NCBI GenBank assembly: GCA_013306675.1 | Contig: JABLUY010000180.1 | Span: 1 to 64,000 of the forward strand | Length of the DNA: 64,000 bases | Reading direction: 5' to 3' | Origin: Thraustochytrium sp. TN22 | Lineage: Eukaryota; Sar; Bigyra; Thraustochytrida; Thraustochytriidae | Shown: positions 7,700 through 17,681 of the stretch, piece by piece | How the letters are laid out: each line of letters starts with the position of its first letter | How positions within the stretch are numbered: position 1 is the stretch's first letter | The notes under the pieces: generated by a model | Databases searched by the model: none | What the model was told of the DNA's origin: nothing | Seen by the model: the letters and a program-made list of their open reading frames with translations, nothing else | Program-made: the position numbers and the translations under genes

Positions 7700-10600
7700 A
7701 TGAGCTGGCGGCAGGGCAACGACGGAAACGGCGCACAGCGGAGCTTGCGCAGCTTCGTGAGGGGCCAGCAGCAACAGCGTCGGGGCGATGGTGTCAACGG
7801 CGGATCTGGGCCTGGACTTGAGACCTTCGAGTTTGAAGGCTTCACAGTCGTGACCATGCCCCAGCCCTTTGCGCTCGTGCCTCCAACCCTGGCGATGACG
7901 GCAGCTCAGCGGAGGCCGAGCGGAATTCTTGGCTTTGCGGGTGCGAGCCAGTCGCGCAGGATGCCATCCCCACCTCCGCCATCTCGCGCTTGCGAGACCG
8001 GGTACTGGGCGAGGGAGGGCGCCTTTCAGGAGGCGTGGTCCCTGAGCATTGACGAGGAGCAGCAGTGCGGTGCGACGACCATTCTCCTGTACAAGGCGCC
8101 CTCGCAGTCTGACAGCAAGCCCAGGCAGCGCTCGCTGCCCCGTCTTGCATTACCTGGCAAACTGCGTTCCAGCCGAAAGTTGCCCGATTTGGGTGCTGGC
8201 GAAGGATGCGCAGCGAGCCTGCTCCTCGGCGCTGATGCAGTGCAGAGCGCGGACGATGATGCTGGTCGAATCCTTGTTCAGGGCAGGAACGTTCAAGCTG
8301 TGCATGGGTGGGGCGAGCAGTGCGCGGTGCTGACGTTCGACGGCAGCGTATTTGCGGCGAGGGCCGGGGCGAGCAACATAGAGGAGCTCTTCGTGCCGCT
8401 GGCCACGGAACAAGGCGAGCGCATCGTCGACGTCAAGTGTGGCACGGCGCTCATTGCGACTCTCACAAGTTCGGGCCGTGTCTATGTCTTCGATGTTCTC
8501 ACGGCGAGCCCAAGGGAGATCACCAGCACGCGCGGCGAGCCCTTCGTGCAGATTGTCTGCACAAAGCAGGCCCTCATCCTCCTGGGCTGCTCCGGCCGCG
8601 TGTACGCGTATGGGAGCAATGCGAACGGAGTCCTGGGTCTCGGCCCGAGACTCGAAGAATGGCTCGAGAGCGAAGCTCGGCAGTTGGGCGGCAGCCTCAA
8701 GCTCGTCGCCGTTCGGAAGCTCGTCGCAGGCCCGAATAGCGTCACAGCCATCACCGCAAGCGGTCGCCTGCTGGCGTGGGGTGTCGACGTGACCACCAGC
8801 CCTGAAGAACCAGACCGAAGGACTGGCGACGCGAACAGACGCTTGAGCAGGAGCCGCACCCCGGGTAGCAGAACAGGGCGCGTGGCGCGTTCGGCCAGTC
8901 AGAGGCGCATCTTCCCCTGGGCCATGCCGCTGCAGGACAGCAAGCTCGATGCAGAGCCCATCTTCGACGTCGCTAGCGGAGATCACTTTCTCGCCGCCGT
9001 CACGCAGAGCGGCGCTCTGCTTGTTCGCAGCGCCAGCAGCTCGGGAACCGAGGCCTTCAGTCTTCCCGAAGGGGCCGCCCCGGTCGCTCGCGTGGCCGGA
9101 GCCGGGAAGCTCCTCGCCGCTCTGCACCAGGACGGCACCGTGACGGTCTTCGACACAACCCAGGAGAGCGAAGGCCGGCTCATCTTCCGAAGCAGCACCG
9201 AGACGGGCGGTGTTGAAGCTGCGCTTCGCATCTCCGTGGTCCACGATATTGTCGTTGCGCTGCAGGTCGGCTTTGTCGGCGATGGTGTCGGTGTTGCTCT
9301 GGAACCCCTGCTCGGCCCCGCACGCGCCAGCCCTGTCAATCAGCTTCACCTCACAGCCACGGAGGTGCTGGCTCTGCTGAACGAGGACAGTGCCGACCGC
9401 GACGTCCTCGGCCGGGTGCTCGGAGACCCGTATGCACTCTCCGCTAGCTTCCTCAACGGCGGCAACGGCAGCGGCAATCCGCCGGGTGCCGCGGGGCCAG
9501 CCTATCGCGAGAGCGGACTCGACCTAGACAGCGCCCAGACGGCACTACACGAACTCGAAAGCCAGCCCGACGCGGGATTCCGCCGCATCCTCGTCAGTTT
9601 GCTGGAAAGAGCTCTGTCAAGCATCACGACAGCTAGCCAGGAATTTGCCTGCGCGGACCAAGCCCGCCTTCTCCTGCTCGTGCTGTGCTCGCCCATTCCG
9701 GGAATGGTGGGAAAGAACGCGCTCGAGGACATCCTGCTCGCGCTGGCTGGGCTCCCCAAGCAGCTTGCGACCGCGGTGTACGGGTGGATGTTTAAGGAGC
9801 TCCGGGTGCAGCAGCTGCGTGCCTACATTGTGGAGCCCATCCGGGCGCTCATCGTGAAGGAGATTCGAAACGACCCAATCCGGTGCAGCCACACCTTGCA
9901 GACCGCGGTCAAGTTTCTCGGCAACGTCTTTGTCATGAATGAGATGCACGCCAATGAGAGTTACGAGGATGACCTGGGCCAGCGCGCTCTGGATATGCAG
10001 AGCTTTGCCACGGACGTGCTGTTGGACTTCCCACGTCAGATCCTCGTGGAGGTCTTTCTTGCCTGGGACGATGGCCGCGCCTTCGGGAAAAACGCGCCGT
10101 TCTCGCTGCTGCACTACCCCTTCATCCTCTCCGTGGACACCAAGTCCGAGCTTCTTCACCTCGAGGGCACCGGCACGCAGCGGGTCCGGGCCTACAACGC
10201 GCACCTACACCACCAGCAGCCCATGCTCATCATCACGGTCCGCCGCGAGCACCTCTTTATGGACGCGCTTACGCAGCTCCGCGACACGCCCACGGTCGAC
10301 ATGAAGATGCCATTGCGGGTGCAGTTTTACGGCGAGGAGGGCGTCGACGCAGGCGGCGTGCGCAAGGAGTTCTTTGAGCTCCTCGCGGAGCAGCTCTTCG
10401 ACCCTTCAAACGGCCTCTTTGAGGCCGTCGACGTGGGCGGGACCAAGAAGCTCTGGTTCACGAACACCCGCGAGGACATCGCCCTACCCGGCATCCTTTT
10501 CCAGCGCAGTGCCAACGCAGACTCGAACGATCACCTGGAGATGCATGTGCTCGTGGGCCAGCTCATCGGCCTTGCCATCTACAACAGCACCATTCTCGAT

Positions 10601-11314
10601 GTGCACTTCCCCGTGGCACTCTACAGGATGCTGCTCAACAAGATGCCGGCAGAGCCAACTCTCAAGGAGCTGCGCGAGCTTGATCCGCAGCTGGCGCGCA
10701 GCATGCAACAGCTGCTCGACTACGAGAACGACGATGTCGAAGACGTCTTCTTCCTCGACTTTGAAGGCTTACGTCCCGGCGGAGACAACGTTCCAGTCAC
10801 CAAGGCCAACCGACACGAATACGTCCAGGAGATGGTGAACTTCAAGTTGCTTACCGAGCACAAAGACATGGCCCAGAAGCTTCTGGAAGGCTTCGAGACC
10901 GTCATCGACCGCAACATGATCACGCCTCGTTTTCTGCGTCCGGACGAGCTCGAGATCACACTTATTGGCACAGACGCCATCGATGTCGACGAGCTCGAAG
11001 AGAGTACGTCCTACATTGGTGGCTACACGGTTTCCACCACTGTCATCAAGTGGTTCTGGAAGATTGTCCACTCATGGCCGGCTTCGAAGCAGCGCGAGCT
11101 CCTGCGCTTCGCCACGGGAGCTCCGCGCGCGCCCGTCGGCGGCGTACGAGCCCTCCACTTCTCCATTCAACGCGCAGGGCCAGACACCGAGGCTCTACCC
11201 ACCGCATCGACCTGCTTTAACCTCCTCCGTCTTCCAAAGTACTCCTCCGAGGAGAAGCTTCGAGCCAAGCTCGCCATGGCCCTGGAAAACGCCACTGGCT
11301 TCGGTCTGGCCTGA
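7700..11314 (+). CDS. HERC-like HECT E3 ubiquitin ligase with RCC1-type repeats
   Basis: 1204 residues starting at ATG 7700. N-terminal ~110 residues are low complexity. Residues about 190-520 hold degenerate RCC1 blades such as GRVYAYGSNANGVLGLG and GRLLAWGV. A helical middle (about 590-790) resembles the region before HECT in HERC4/UBE3A-type ligases. The HECT domain fills about 850-1204: LRVQFYGEEGVDAGGVRKEF, MHVLVGQLIGLAIYN, and a C-lobe ending with STCFNLLRLPKYSS, in which Cys1172 (codon at 11213) is the thioester-forming catalytic residue. It would accept ubiquitin from an E2 and transfer it to substrates chosen by the RCC1 propeller. Family members of this layout (small HERCs) are about 1000-1060 residues, so length fits. 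Convergent with the TIR gene. Confidence 0.92.
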   Translation: MSWRQGNDGNGAQRSLRSFVRGQQQQRRGDGVNGGSGPGLETFEFEGFTVVTMPQPFALVPPTLAMTAAQRRPSGILGFAGASQSRRMPSPPPPSRACETGYWAREGAFQEAWSLSIDEEQQCGATTILLYKAPSQSDSKPRQRSLPRLALPGKLRSSRKLPDLGAGEGCAASLLLGADAVQSADDDAGRILVQGRNVQAVHGWGEQCAVLTFDGSVFAARAGASNIEELFVPLATEQGERIVDVKCGTALIATLTSSGRVYVFDVLTASPREITSTRGEPFVQIVCTKQALILLGCSGRVYAYGSNANGVLGLGPRLEEWLESEARQLGGSLKLVAVRKLVAGPNSVTAITASGRLLAWGVDVTTSPEEPDRRTGDANRRLSRSRTPGSRTGRVARSASQRRIFPWAMPLQDSKLDAEPIFDVASGDHFLAAVTQSGALLVRSASSSGTEAFSLPEGAAPVARVAGAGKLLAALHQDGTVTVFDTTQESEGRLIFRSSTETGGVEAALRISVVHDIVVALQVGFVGDGVGVALEPLLGPARASPVNQLHLTATEVLALLNEDSADRDVLGRVLGDPYALSASFLNGGNGSGNPPGAAGPAYRESGLDLDSAQTALHELESQPDAGFRRILVSLLERALSSITTASQEFACADQARLLLLVLCSPIPGMVGKNALEDILLALAGLPKQLATAVYGWMFKELRVQQLRAYIVEPIRALIVKEIRNDPIRCSHTLQTAVKFLGNVFVMNEMHANESYEDDLGQRALDMQSFATDVLLDFPRQILVEVFLAWDDGRAFGKNAPFSLLHYPFILSVDTKSELLHLEGTGTQRVRAYNAHLHHQQPMLIITVRREHLFMDALTQLRDTPTVDMKMPLRVQFYGEEGVDAGGVRKEFFELLAEQLFDPSNGLFEAVDVGGTKKLWFTNTREDIALPGILFQRSANADSNDHLEMHVLVGQLIGLAIYNSTILDVHFPVALYRMLLNKMPAEPTLKELRELDPQLARSMQQLLDYENDDVEDVFFLDFEGLRPGGDNVPVTKANRHEYVQEMVNFKLLTEHKDMAQKLLEGFETVIDRNMITPRFLRPDELEITLIGTDAIDVDELEESTSYIGGYTVSTTVIKWFWKIVHSWPASKQRELLRFATGAPRAPVGGVRALHFSIQRAGPDTEALPTASTCFNLLRLPKYSSEEKLRAKLAMALENATGFGLA

Positions 11315-11689
11315 AGCGATTTCTGATTCATTTTTCCGAGGAGTGGTGATTCAACTTCGTACTTTCAACTTTGCAATTGTCAAGCCAAGGATCCAGCGTC
11401 GGTTTTATCTTACATAATAATTGAGAGAGTCACGGACGGTCCAGCCTCTACCGCGAGCGAGCGACTTGGCGCAGCGGCGACCTGACATTCTCTCGACGGG
11501 TTGCGCCGCGCTCTTGCACCAATGTGCTATACATATTATCAGATCAGATCAGCACGTGCCAAGGTTGAGACCACACACATTTCGTGCCACAAGCGCATTC
11601 AAAGCAAGTCTTCACCAAGTCTTCACCAAAAATCGAGCACATCTAACAATTCACGCCAACGTGGGCATGCGGTCAAACTTGCAACTTCA
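11315..11689. other. Spacer between convergent HECT and TIR genes
   Basis: 375 bp of shared 3' sequence, less GC-rich than its surroundings. A short direct repeat of CAAGTCTTCAC lies near 11608-11629. No gene seen. Confidence 0.7.
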
Positions 11690-13915
11690 TCAGCGAATGA
11701 CTCGATTAATGAGGCGGTCCTCAAGCTCATCCGTGACAGCATCCAGCCTTTCGTCACTGGAGAAGTCCACGTACTTCGAGTCTTTGAGGTAGGTGCTTGC
11801 CCATCCCTTATCCCACGCTTCCCCGCGGCCAAGGAAGCCGGGTTCCAGAACAATGGGGATTATGAGGTGGCCATCGTCGTTTTGCCAGCACCACCTGAGC
11901 TCGAACCTGCAGTAGTTAGAGCCGGCGGGAGCTCTCATGTTGTCGCATGCGTGGATGTACTCAGCTGAGATGCAAACGCCAATGAACTGGGACTTTTGCA
12001 TGCCATCCGTGATGATACCTACCATATCGTCTCCGGAGACGAGATGATCACTGTCAATCCAGGCCTTGATCCCGCGGTCCTCCAGCTTCGTCTTCAGCTT
12101 CTTCACGCGCTCGTGAATAAGTTCTCCCGTGCCCCACTTGTGGCTGAGGAAGATATGGAACTCCTTACCGGGGTCGAGCAACAACCGGCCCGGGATGGTT
12201 TGGGCGGCCTGCGTGTACCTTTGCAGGATGGCCAGCCAGATGCGGTTGAAGGTCGAGCGAGGATTGGGGCTCGCCAGGGACACGTTAGCCGGGTTCCGAA
12301 TCGTTGTGACAAGACCTATGACCTGGTCGGAGAGGTCGACGTCATCCTTCACCGGGCCAATGCAGATCGCATCCGCGACACCCCTTTGTTGCCGGGGCGC
12401 ACATTTGTACAGGTTCATGACGCCCTTGCAGACGTGATCCTTTGTGCAGGCCTCGGGTTTGAGATGTCTCCAGACGACGCCGTGGAAAATCTTTGAATTT
12501 GGCGTGATAGTGCCGCGCAGGTGCAAGAGGCTCCTTTGCGGCGGGCTCGGGAGTTCATTGGCGTGCTCGTACACAAGAATTGGGTAGACGGGCACACCAT
12601 GTCGTGCCGCAATGCCGAGTTCTTCGAGACAGCGCACGTCCTTAAAGTACGCTTCCGTGACAACGACAATCATGCAGTTGCAGTGCGTGATTCGTCGCAC
12701 TCGTGGGTCCTCGTCGTCTGCAGAGCTGGCCCCGGGAGCGTCGATGGAAGCCAAAATGACCCGCCCGCCGCTCGCCTTCCAGGAAATCCCTTCGAGGATC
12801 GGGAGGACTTGCTCGTCGAGACTCGGGCTGTGCCGTGATACCGCACAGATGAAGACGGGCTCGAGCGGGGTGTCAGCGAGGCTTTCGGAAGCCTCCGCGT
12901 CCGCTGGGAAATCCTCGGCGTCTTCGTCGAACTCCGGTTCCGGCTCGTCCTCGTCGCCGAAGGCAGCGCGAAGCCTTGGCTGGGCGCACGAGAGGCACAA
13001 GACAAAGGCGTCTCGGCTGCAGTGGAATGCCCACTCGTGGGGACCGTGTACCTTGCCGCAGATCTTGCACTTGAGTTTGTGCGCGTTCCCGAGCGTCTCG
13101 AGCACGTGGCCGTTGTTGCAGGTGAGGTCGGCAGGAATTGGCTTGAGGTCCAAGGTCTGCAACGAGTAGTTCAGTGGACCAAAGTCGAAGACCTTGCAGC
13201 GCTCCAGCCGCATGTCCACCGAAACGGCCACGCCAAAACAGCCCATGTACTTGTCCATGCGCGGATTGTAGCAGGGCGCGTTGTGAAGCCGCTCCAGGTC
13301 GTCCGTGAGGCGCACGAGCTTGCCGCGGCGAATGAGTTCCGCCGCATCGCGCACCTTCTCCAGAACCTCTACCGCTAACCACCACTGGCCTATGTTGGTC
13401 ACCATCGCAACACGCCCACCGCTACCCTCATCGTCCTTGACGCGCGTCACGAAGCCTTCGTACCCGCAATATTCAATCATGCCTTCGTGGAAATGGCCTT
13501 GCCTCCGACCGACACGCTCCAGCTCTTCTGGATCCTCTGTGAGCCTTACATAATCGCCCACCTGGATCTCAGCGCGGGCTACGGCATCAGTCATGCCCGA
13601 GTTGGTCAGGACATCCAGCGCGCGCAAACCCTGCTGCTCGGCGTCCTCGTCGGCGCTCACTTGGCTTCTCGAGCCTGAAGCGCTTGCCGTCACCGCGACG
13701 AGCAGGTTCTCTGGGAACCATTGGTCACCCCAGTCCCGCACCTGGTACACGCGCTTCTCAGGTTGTCCAGGTAAGGCCCGCAGCACCTTGCATTTTATCA
13801 CGATGCTGATCTGATCCATGTACCTCACAGCGTGGGCCATGTCCACTCTCTCGAGCCGTGACACGTCAGAAATGAGCTGCACGCGCTGCCCCGTGCGCAG
13901 AGCAGGCGAGGTCAT
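11690..13915 (-). CDS. Double-TIR protein with Mind-bomb-type SH3-like repeats and zinc motif
   Basis: 741 residues from ATG 13915. Three SH3-like repeats open the protein (about 9-75, 119-188, 198-260). They follow the Mind bomb pattern GDxVxLxxDxExLxxV...G...M...G..G.V, clearest in GDYVRLTEDPEELERV. Next comes a Cys/His-rich segment (266-310: C266, H270, C283, C286, H289, C299, C307, C310) like a ZZ/C1-type zinc fold, then an acidic linker. Two TIR domains follow: TIR-A 353-451 (VFICAVSRHS start, CLEEL at 429-433) and TIR-B 585-695 (EFHIFLSHKW start, CRFELRW at 669-675). Each keeps a Glu (431 or 432, and 672) at the place of the NADase catalytic Glu of SARM1 and plant TIRs, so NAD hydrolysis is possible (inference). 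Role likely in stress or immune-type signalling; partner unknown. Confidence 0.83.
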   Translation of the reverse strand: MTSPALRTGQRVQLISDVSRLERVDMAHAVRYMDQISIVIKCKVLRALPGQPEKRVYQVRDWGDQWFPENLLVAVTASASGSRSQVSADEDAEQQGLRALDVLTNSGMTDAVARAEIQVGDYVRLTEDPEELERVGRRQGHFHEGMIEYCGYEGFVTRVKDDEGSGGRVAMVTNIGQWWLAVEVLEKVRDAAELIRRGKLVRLTDDLERLHNAPCYNPRMDKYMGCFGVAVSVDMRLERCKVFDFGPLNYSLQTLDLKPIPADLTCNNGHVLETLGNAHKLKCKICGKVHGPHEWAFHCSRDAFVLCLSCAQPRLRAAFGDEDEPEPEFDEDAEDFPADAEASESLADTPLEPVFICAVSRHSPSLDEQVLPILEGISWKASGGRVILASIDAPGASSADDEDPRVRRITHCNCMIVVVTEAYFKDVRCLEELGIAARHGVPVYPILVYEHANELPSPPQRSLLHLRGTITPNSKIFHGVVWRHLKPEACTKDHVCKGVMNLYKCAPRQQRGVADAICIGPVKDDVDLSDQVIGLVTTIRNPANVSLASPNPRSTFNRIWLAILQRYTQAAQTIPGRLLLDPGKEFHIFLSHKWGTGELIHERVKKLKTKLEDRGIKAWIDSDHLVSGDDMVGIITDGMQKSQFIGVCISAEYIHACDNMRAPAGSNYCRFELRWCWQNDDGHLIIPIVLEPGFLGRGEAWDKGWASTYLKDSKYVDFSSDERLDAVTDELEDRLINRVIR

Positions 13916-14445
13916 CGTCCTGTCGTCAGATCGTCCACGAGTATGGGTCGCGGAACTTGAGCTGCCTGCTTATGCGCGGCGGCACGAGCAGCTCGTTCCG
14001 CTCCAGCGGAGTCTTGCGTTGAAACTGGTGTTGACGATGGAGCAGGAGATGGCGCTGCTAACGTTGGTGGTGGTCTTGCTTGTATTGCTCAGGTTGCTGT
14101 GGCTCGTGCGGCGGCTGGTGCTGCTGGTGGTTGCCCTGGTGATGGTCTTTGCTCTTGGTCTTGCTATTACTGCCAAGGGCGCTGCGGCTATACGGCGGCT
14201 GGTCCTCGTAGCTTTTGCTTGTGCTGGACCTGTTTCACCAAGAGACGCCGCCGCTGCTGCTATTGCTACAGGTGCTGCGGCAGCGACAGATGATGTGGAT
14301 GGGAATGCAAAAAGGAATGGCGGCCGCCTGCCCGCGTCGCTGCCGCCGCTCTTGCTTCTGAGCTCACAGTCGCACTCCAGGTCGCTTTGCGGCTGAGCCC
14401 TCACCTCGATCTTGTCGCTGCACCCGCCTCGCACTCGCCTCGCGC

Positions 14446-14549
14446 TTGCCTCGCCTCGCCTCGCCTCGCCTCGCCTGGCCTCGCCTCGCCTGGCCTGGCC
14501 TCGCCTCGCCTCGCCTCGCCTCGCCTCGCCTCGCCTCGCCTCGCCTCGG
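14446..14549. repeat. TCGCC pentanucleotide minisatellite, copy 1
   Basis: About 21 units of TCGCC with TGGCC variants. It lies 0.5 kb upstream of the TIR start codon. The same unit recurs near 16993 and 57940. Confidence 0.93.
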
Positions 14550-14596
14550 CCAGGCCCGATTTGCACCACGAGCGAGCACGACGAATCGCTCCTGCC

Positions 14597-14690
14597 TACT
14601 ACTAGAGTACTAGCTAGCTAGTAGCTAGTAGAGCTACTAGCTAGCTAGAGAGCTCTAGCTAGCTAGCTCTAGAGCTACGAGTAGCCTAGC
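14597..14690. repeat. CTAG-rich block
   Basis: Almost wholly built from overlapping CTAG/TAGCTAGC/CTAGAG units, forming many small palindromes. Shorter versions occur in other spacers. Confidence 0.85.
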
Positions 14691-15851
14691 CCACGGGCGC
14701 AGGCCAGCCTCGAACTGGCGAGCAGCTGGTCCTACCAGGTGCCGCGGCGAACGCGCCCACGCTCGCCCGCGCATCCAGACGGCTGCCACTGCAGCTGGCG
14801 GTACAGACCCGACAGGCGCCTCCCGCGCCGCGGCACGTGCAGCCAGGCTTCCGGCACTCCGCCGGACGCGGCCCGAGGCACCGCGGCCACTGGGAGTCTC
14901 CCGGACAGACCCGGCGGCGCGTCCCGGCTTCGTGTCGTCTGCACTGCAAGTTGTTATGGTTGCAGCCTGCAGGTGCACGGCGTGCAAGCCTGCGCGCAAA
15001 CTTCGGCAGCGCTCGCCAGGCTATCGCGGCCACGAACGCGATCCTCCGCCAATCAATCGGCCCTCGCACCTCGGGCTGGGCTCCGAGTCCTGCTTCGACC
15101 TCCAGCTCGGGCCGAGAAGGCTGGCCGCTGACGCAGAAAGTTGAGGTAAGCCTGAGCGTTCTCTGCCGTCCTTGAGCGCTCTCAGCCTTGCAAGACGCTC
15201 TCAGCCCGGCAAAGCGCGCTCTCATCGCCCGGGCCGCAGCCCAGGCTGCCGTGCACAATGACGTTGAATCAACCAAGCTCGTCAAACTGGCGCGCGCACG
15301 TTGCCCCGCAGCCCAAATTGATGTGGGGCATACTGTGGGCACTGCGGTGCTGCCGTGGGGCACGCTACATCGGGACAGCCCGGTTTGGACAGCGAGGGCG
15401 CCGCCTGGGCGGCCTGGGGACCCGGACCTCGCTCGTGGGCCGTGGCTTGCTTGCCAGGCGCGCTACTAGGCGCTCGAGCCAAGTCGCGCATGGCTCGAAG
15501 GTCTAGAAACCCGGCGCTGTGGCTTGCCACCGTTGGCGTCAGCCGCGGCCTTGGGTTGGCGTTAAAGGACCAAGTCTACGCCGTAGGAGAGGGCCGGGCG
15601 TCATGGTTGCTACACGTCGCAAGACCCTTGTCTGCTGACAACTAGGATCTGGCGCGTGCGCCTCGACGACAAGGACGTGGTGCCGGCCACGGAGCACAAC
15701 GACTCGGACAGCGTCTCTTGACAGACACAAAAAGAGGGAAAAAGCTTTTATGTCCACGTCTCAACTCTCTCACACGGGCGTCTGGGATCGCGCCTTGAGT
15801 CGCGCCTTCTTCGAAACCTGCCGGCCTTGTCATGTAAAACGGCGATCAGGC

Positions 15852-16910
15852 TTAGCGCAACCTGTAAATGTCCTTGCGCTCCGCGGTCTGGTGCTCGCCC
15901 TTGAAGGTGTACTCGAGCTCAATGTCGAGGTCGCGCTTGTTGCCCTTGTTCTGCTTGGTGGAGATGGTACCACTGATGTTCTCGCCCTGCTGGATGGTGA
16001 GGTCGTCGCGCAGGTAAAAGATGGTCTGCTTCCAGTGAGTGTACTGCGCGTGCGGGCCGGTGCTAAAGTGCACGGGCTTGTGGCACTTGCTGAACTCAAT
16101 GTCGAAGTAGACAATGAGCGCGTGGCAGTAGTCATCGCGGATGGCCTCGACGTTGAACTTGGAAGTGAAGTCGACCTCGGACTGCTTCATGGTACCGACG
16201 TCGAACTCGGCGAGCAGGCAAGGCGTGGTCATGACGGTCTGGTTGTCGACAGTCTCAACAAGCGGCTCGGTGTAGGCCATCTCCTTGATGACACTCATGT
16301 CGAAGCCGTAGACGCTCTCCCAGAAATGGATCTTCTCCGACTTGTACTGGGAGTCCTCAATGCCGGCAATGTACATCTTGGCCTTGTCCGGCATCATGAT
16401 GCCGGTCTCCTTGTTGAGCCACTTGTCGCGCGCAACCAGCACGCTGTCGAGCATGGACTCGTACAGGAGGAAGTAGCCCATCCACTCGGAGATGATAATG
16501 TCCACGCCACCCTCGCCGCAGTCCAGCTCCACCTCCTCCACCTTGCCGCGCATCACCTGCACGATGTCCGAGAGCCCGTTGGCCTCCACGATGGCCTTGG
16601 CCTGATCGGCGATGCTGGAGAAATCCACGGCGTACACCTTCTTGGCGCCAGCCTTGGCGGCGAACATGCTCAGGATGCCCGTGCCGCAGCCCACGTCCAG
16701 CACGGTCTTGTCCTTGAAGAGATGCTTGTTCTGCAGGATGCTGCGCATGTACGAGGTCGTGCGCACCTCGTCCTTGAGCATCTCCTCGTGGATGCCATGG
16801 TGCGAGTACGAGTCGAAGTAGTAGTCCTTGCTCGTCAGGTCCAGCTGCGCCTGGCGCTCGCCCGGCGCCTTGGCGTCTTCGCCGGCCTTGGCCTGCTCGG
16901 TCTCCGTCAT
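15852..16910 (-). CDS. PRMT1: Protein arginine N-methyltransferase 1 (type I)
   Basis: 352 residues from ATG 16910 (the frame continues upstream only to a GTG). Transfers methyl groups from S-adenosylmethionine to arginine in histone H4 and RNA-binding proteins, forming asymmetric dimethylarginine; nuclear and cytosolic. Seen: YYFDSYSHHGIHEEML (30-44) like the YFDSYAHFGIHEEML of PRMT1; motif I VLDVGCGTGIL (70-80); acidic AVDFSSI after strand 2; double-E loop SEWMGYFLLYESML with Glu142 and Glu151; THW loop at 291-293; and the usual beta-barrel C-terminus ending in YRLR. Length matches human PRMT1 (about 350-370). Only the first ~25 residues are divergent. High confidence. Confidence 0.97.
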   Translation of the reverse strand: MTETEQAKAGEDAKAPGERQAQLDLTSKDYYFDSYSHHGIHEEMLKDEVRTTSYMRSILQNKHLFKDKTVLDVGCGTGILSMFAAKAGAKKVYAVDFSSIADQAKAIVEANGLSDIVQVMRGKVEEVELDCGEGGVDIIISEWMGYFLLYESMLDSVLVARDKWLNKETGIMMPDKAKMYIAGIEDSQYKSEKIHFWESVYGFDMSVIKEMAYTEPLVETVDNQTVMTTPCLLAEFDVGTMKQSEVDFTSKFNVEAIRDDYCHALIVYFDIEFSKCHKPVHFSTGPHAQYTHWKQTIFYLRDDLTIQQGENISGTISTKQNKGNKRDLDIELEYTFKGEHQTAERKDIYRLR

Positions 16911-17681
16911 GCTGCTGCCGCTCGCTCGCCCGTCCACTGGCCCGCTCTGCGCGCTGACCTTGACCGCCGCCCGCGCGCGCGCGCGCCTGCCTTGCCTCGC
17001 CTCGCCTCGCCTCGCCTCGCCTCGCCTCGCCTCAAGCTCTGCTCCGCCCGCGCACGACTCCGCTTTGCGCGCGCGCTTGGCTACTCCTGCCGCCCGAGTT
17101 CGCCGGGTCCACCCGCCTTGGCTGGCTGCAGTTGGCTGGTCTCAGTCTGAGCCAGCCAGCACCAGCCACTTGTGCCAGTGGGACTCGCTGTCCGAGTCAG
17201 CCTGAGCATGTCACGGTGTCGGCCGACGGCCCGTCGTCAAAAGAAAGCAAGCAGCCTGTGTCAGAGAGGCAGGCACATCTTCTGGCCTCCACCCAGGCAG
17301 CCAGGCAGCGCTAGCTTCTCTTCTCCTCTGATAAAGACGGACAGCAGCCGCGCGACGCGGAAGCAGTCATCCATTTTGCCAGAGGACGTGACAAGCAGCT
17401 GGAGCTGGAGGATGATGCCTGGCACGCGATGTTGGTGCTTGGTTTCTGTTTCCTGCATCAGAGGCATGCCCCGCTCCATCTCCATCTCGACATGAACATG
17501 CCTTTCTCTTCTTCTTTTTTGGGGGGAGATGTGCACGAGCTCTCATTCTTCGCTAAATCTCGTTCGCTCGCGGGCGGGGAGTGCCAGAACCATGCCTTAG
17601 CAGCCAGGCAGACAGACAAGGAGCACGGACAAAGCTCTGAGCTCGCCCGCTCAATCATGTACTAAAGTGTCTTTTAGTTAC
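16911..17681. other. Spacer: PRMT1 promoter and CCT3 3' region
   Basis: About 770 bp. A TCGCC array (16993-17032) sits about 80 bp upstream of the PRMT1 ATG, preceded on the plus strand by a GC alternating run. No credible gene. Confidence 0.65.
16993..17032. repeat. TCGCC pentanucleotide minisatellite, copy 2
   Basis: Eight perfect TCGCC units 83-122 bp upstream of the PRMT1 ATG, inside the likely promoter or 5' UTR. Confidence 0.93.

Larger units (their letters stand above)
13916..15851. other. Spacer between TIR and PRMT1 genes
   Basis: About 1.9 kb: 5' region of the TIR gene, then 3' region of PRMT1. Contains a TCGCC minisatellite (14446-14549) and a CTAG-rich block (14597-14690). A 119-codon hydrophobic frame at 14037-14396 (+) is not supported by homology. 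No gene called. Confidence 0.6.

Noticed and set aside
14037-14396. 119-codon plus-strand frame with two hydrophobic stretches
   Set aside because: Starts 120 bp from the divergent TIR gene, Leu/Val runs come from CTG/GTG-rich sequence, and no homology or paralogue is seen.
14703-14719. tRNA T-arm-like hairpin on the minus strand (GCCAG, loop TTCGAGG, CTGGC)
   Set aside because: The stem-loop is perfect, but no D-arm, anticodon arm or matching acceptor stem can be placed at tRNA spacing. At most a stray B-box.
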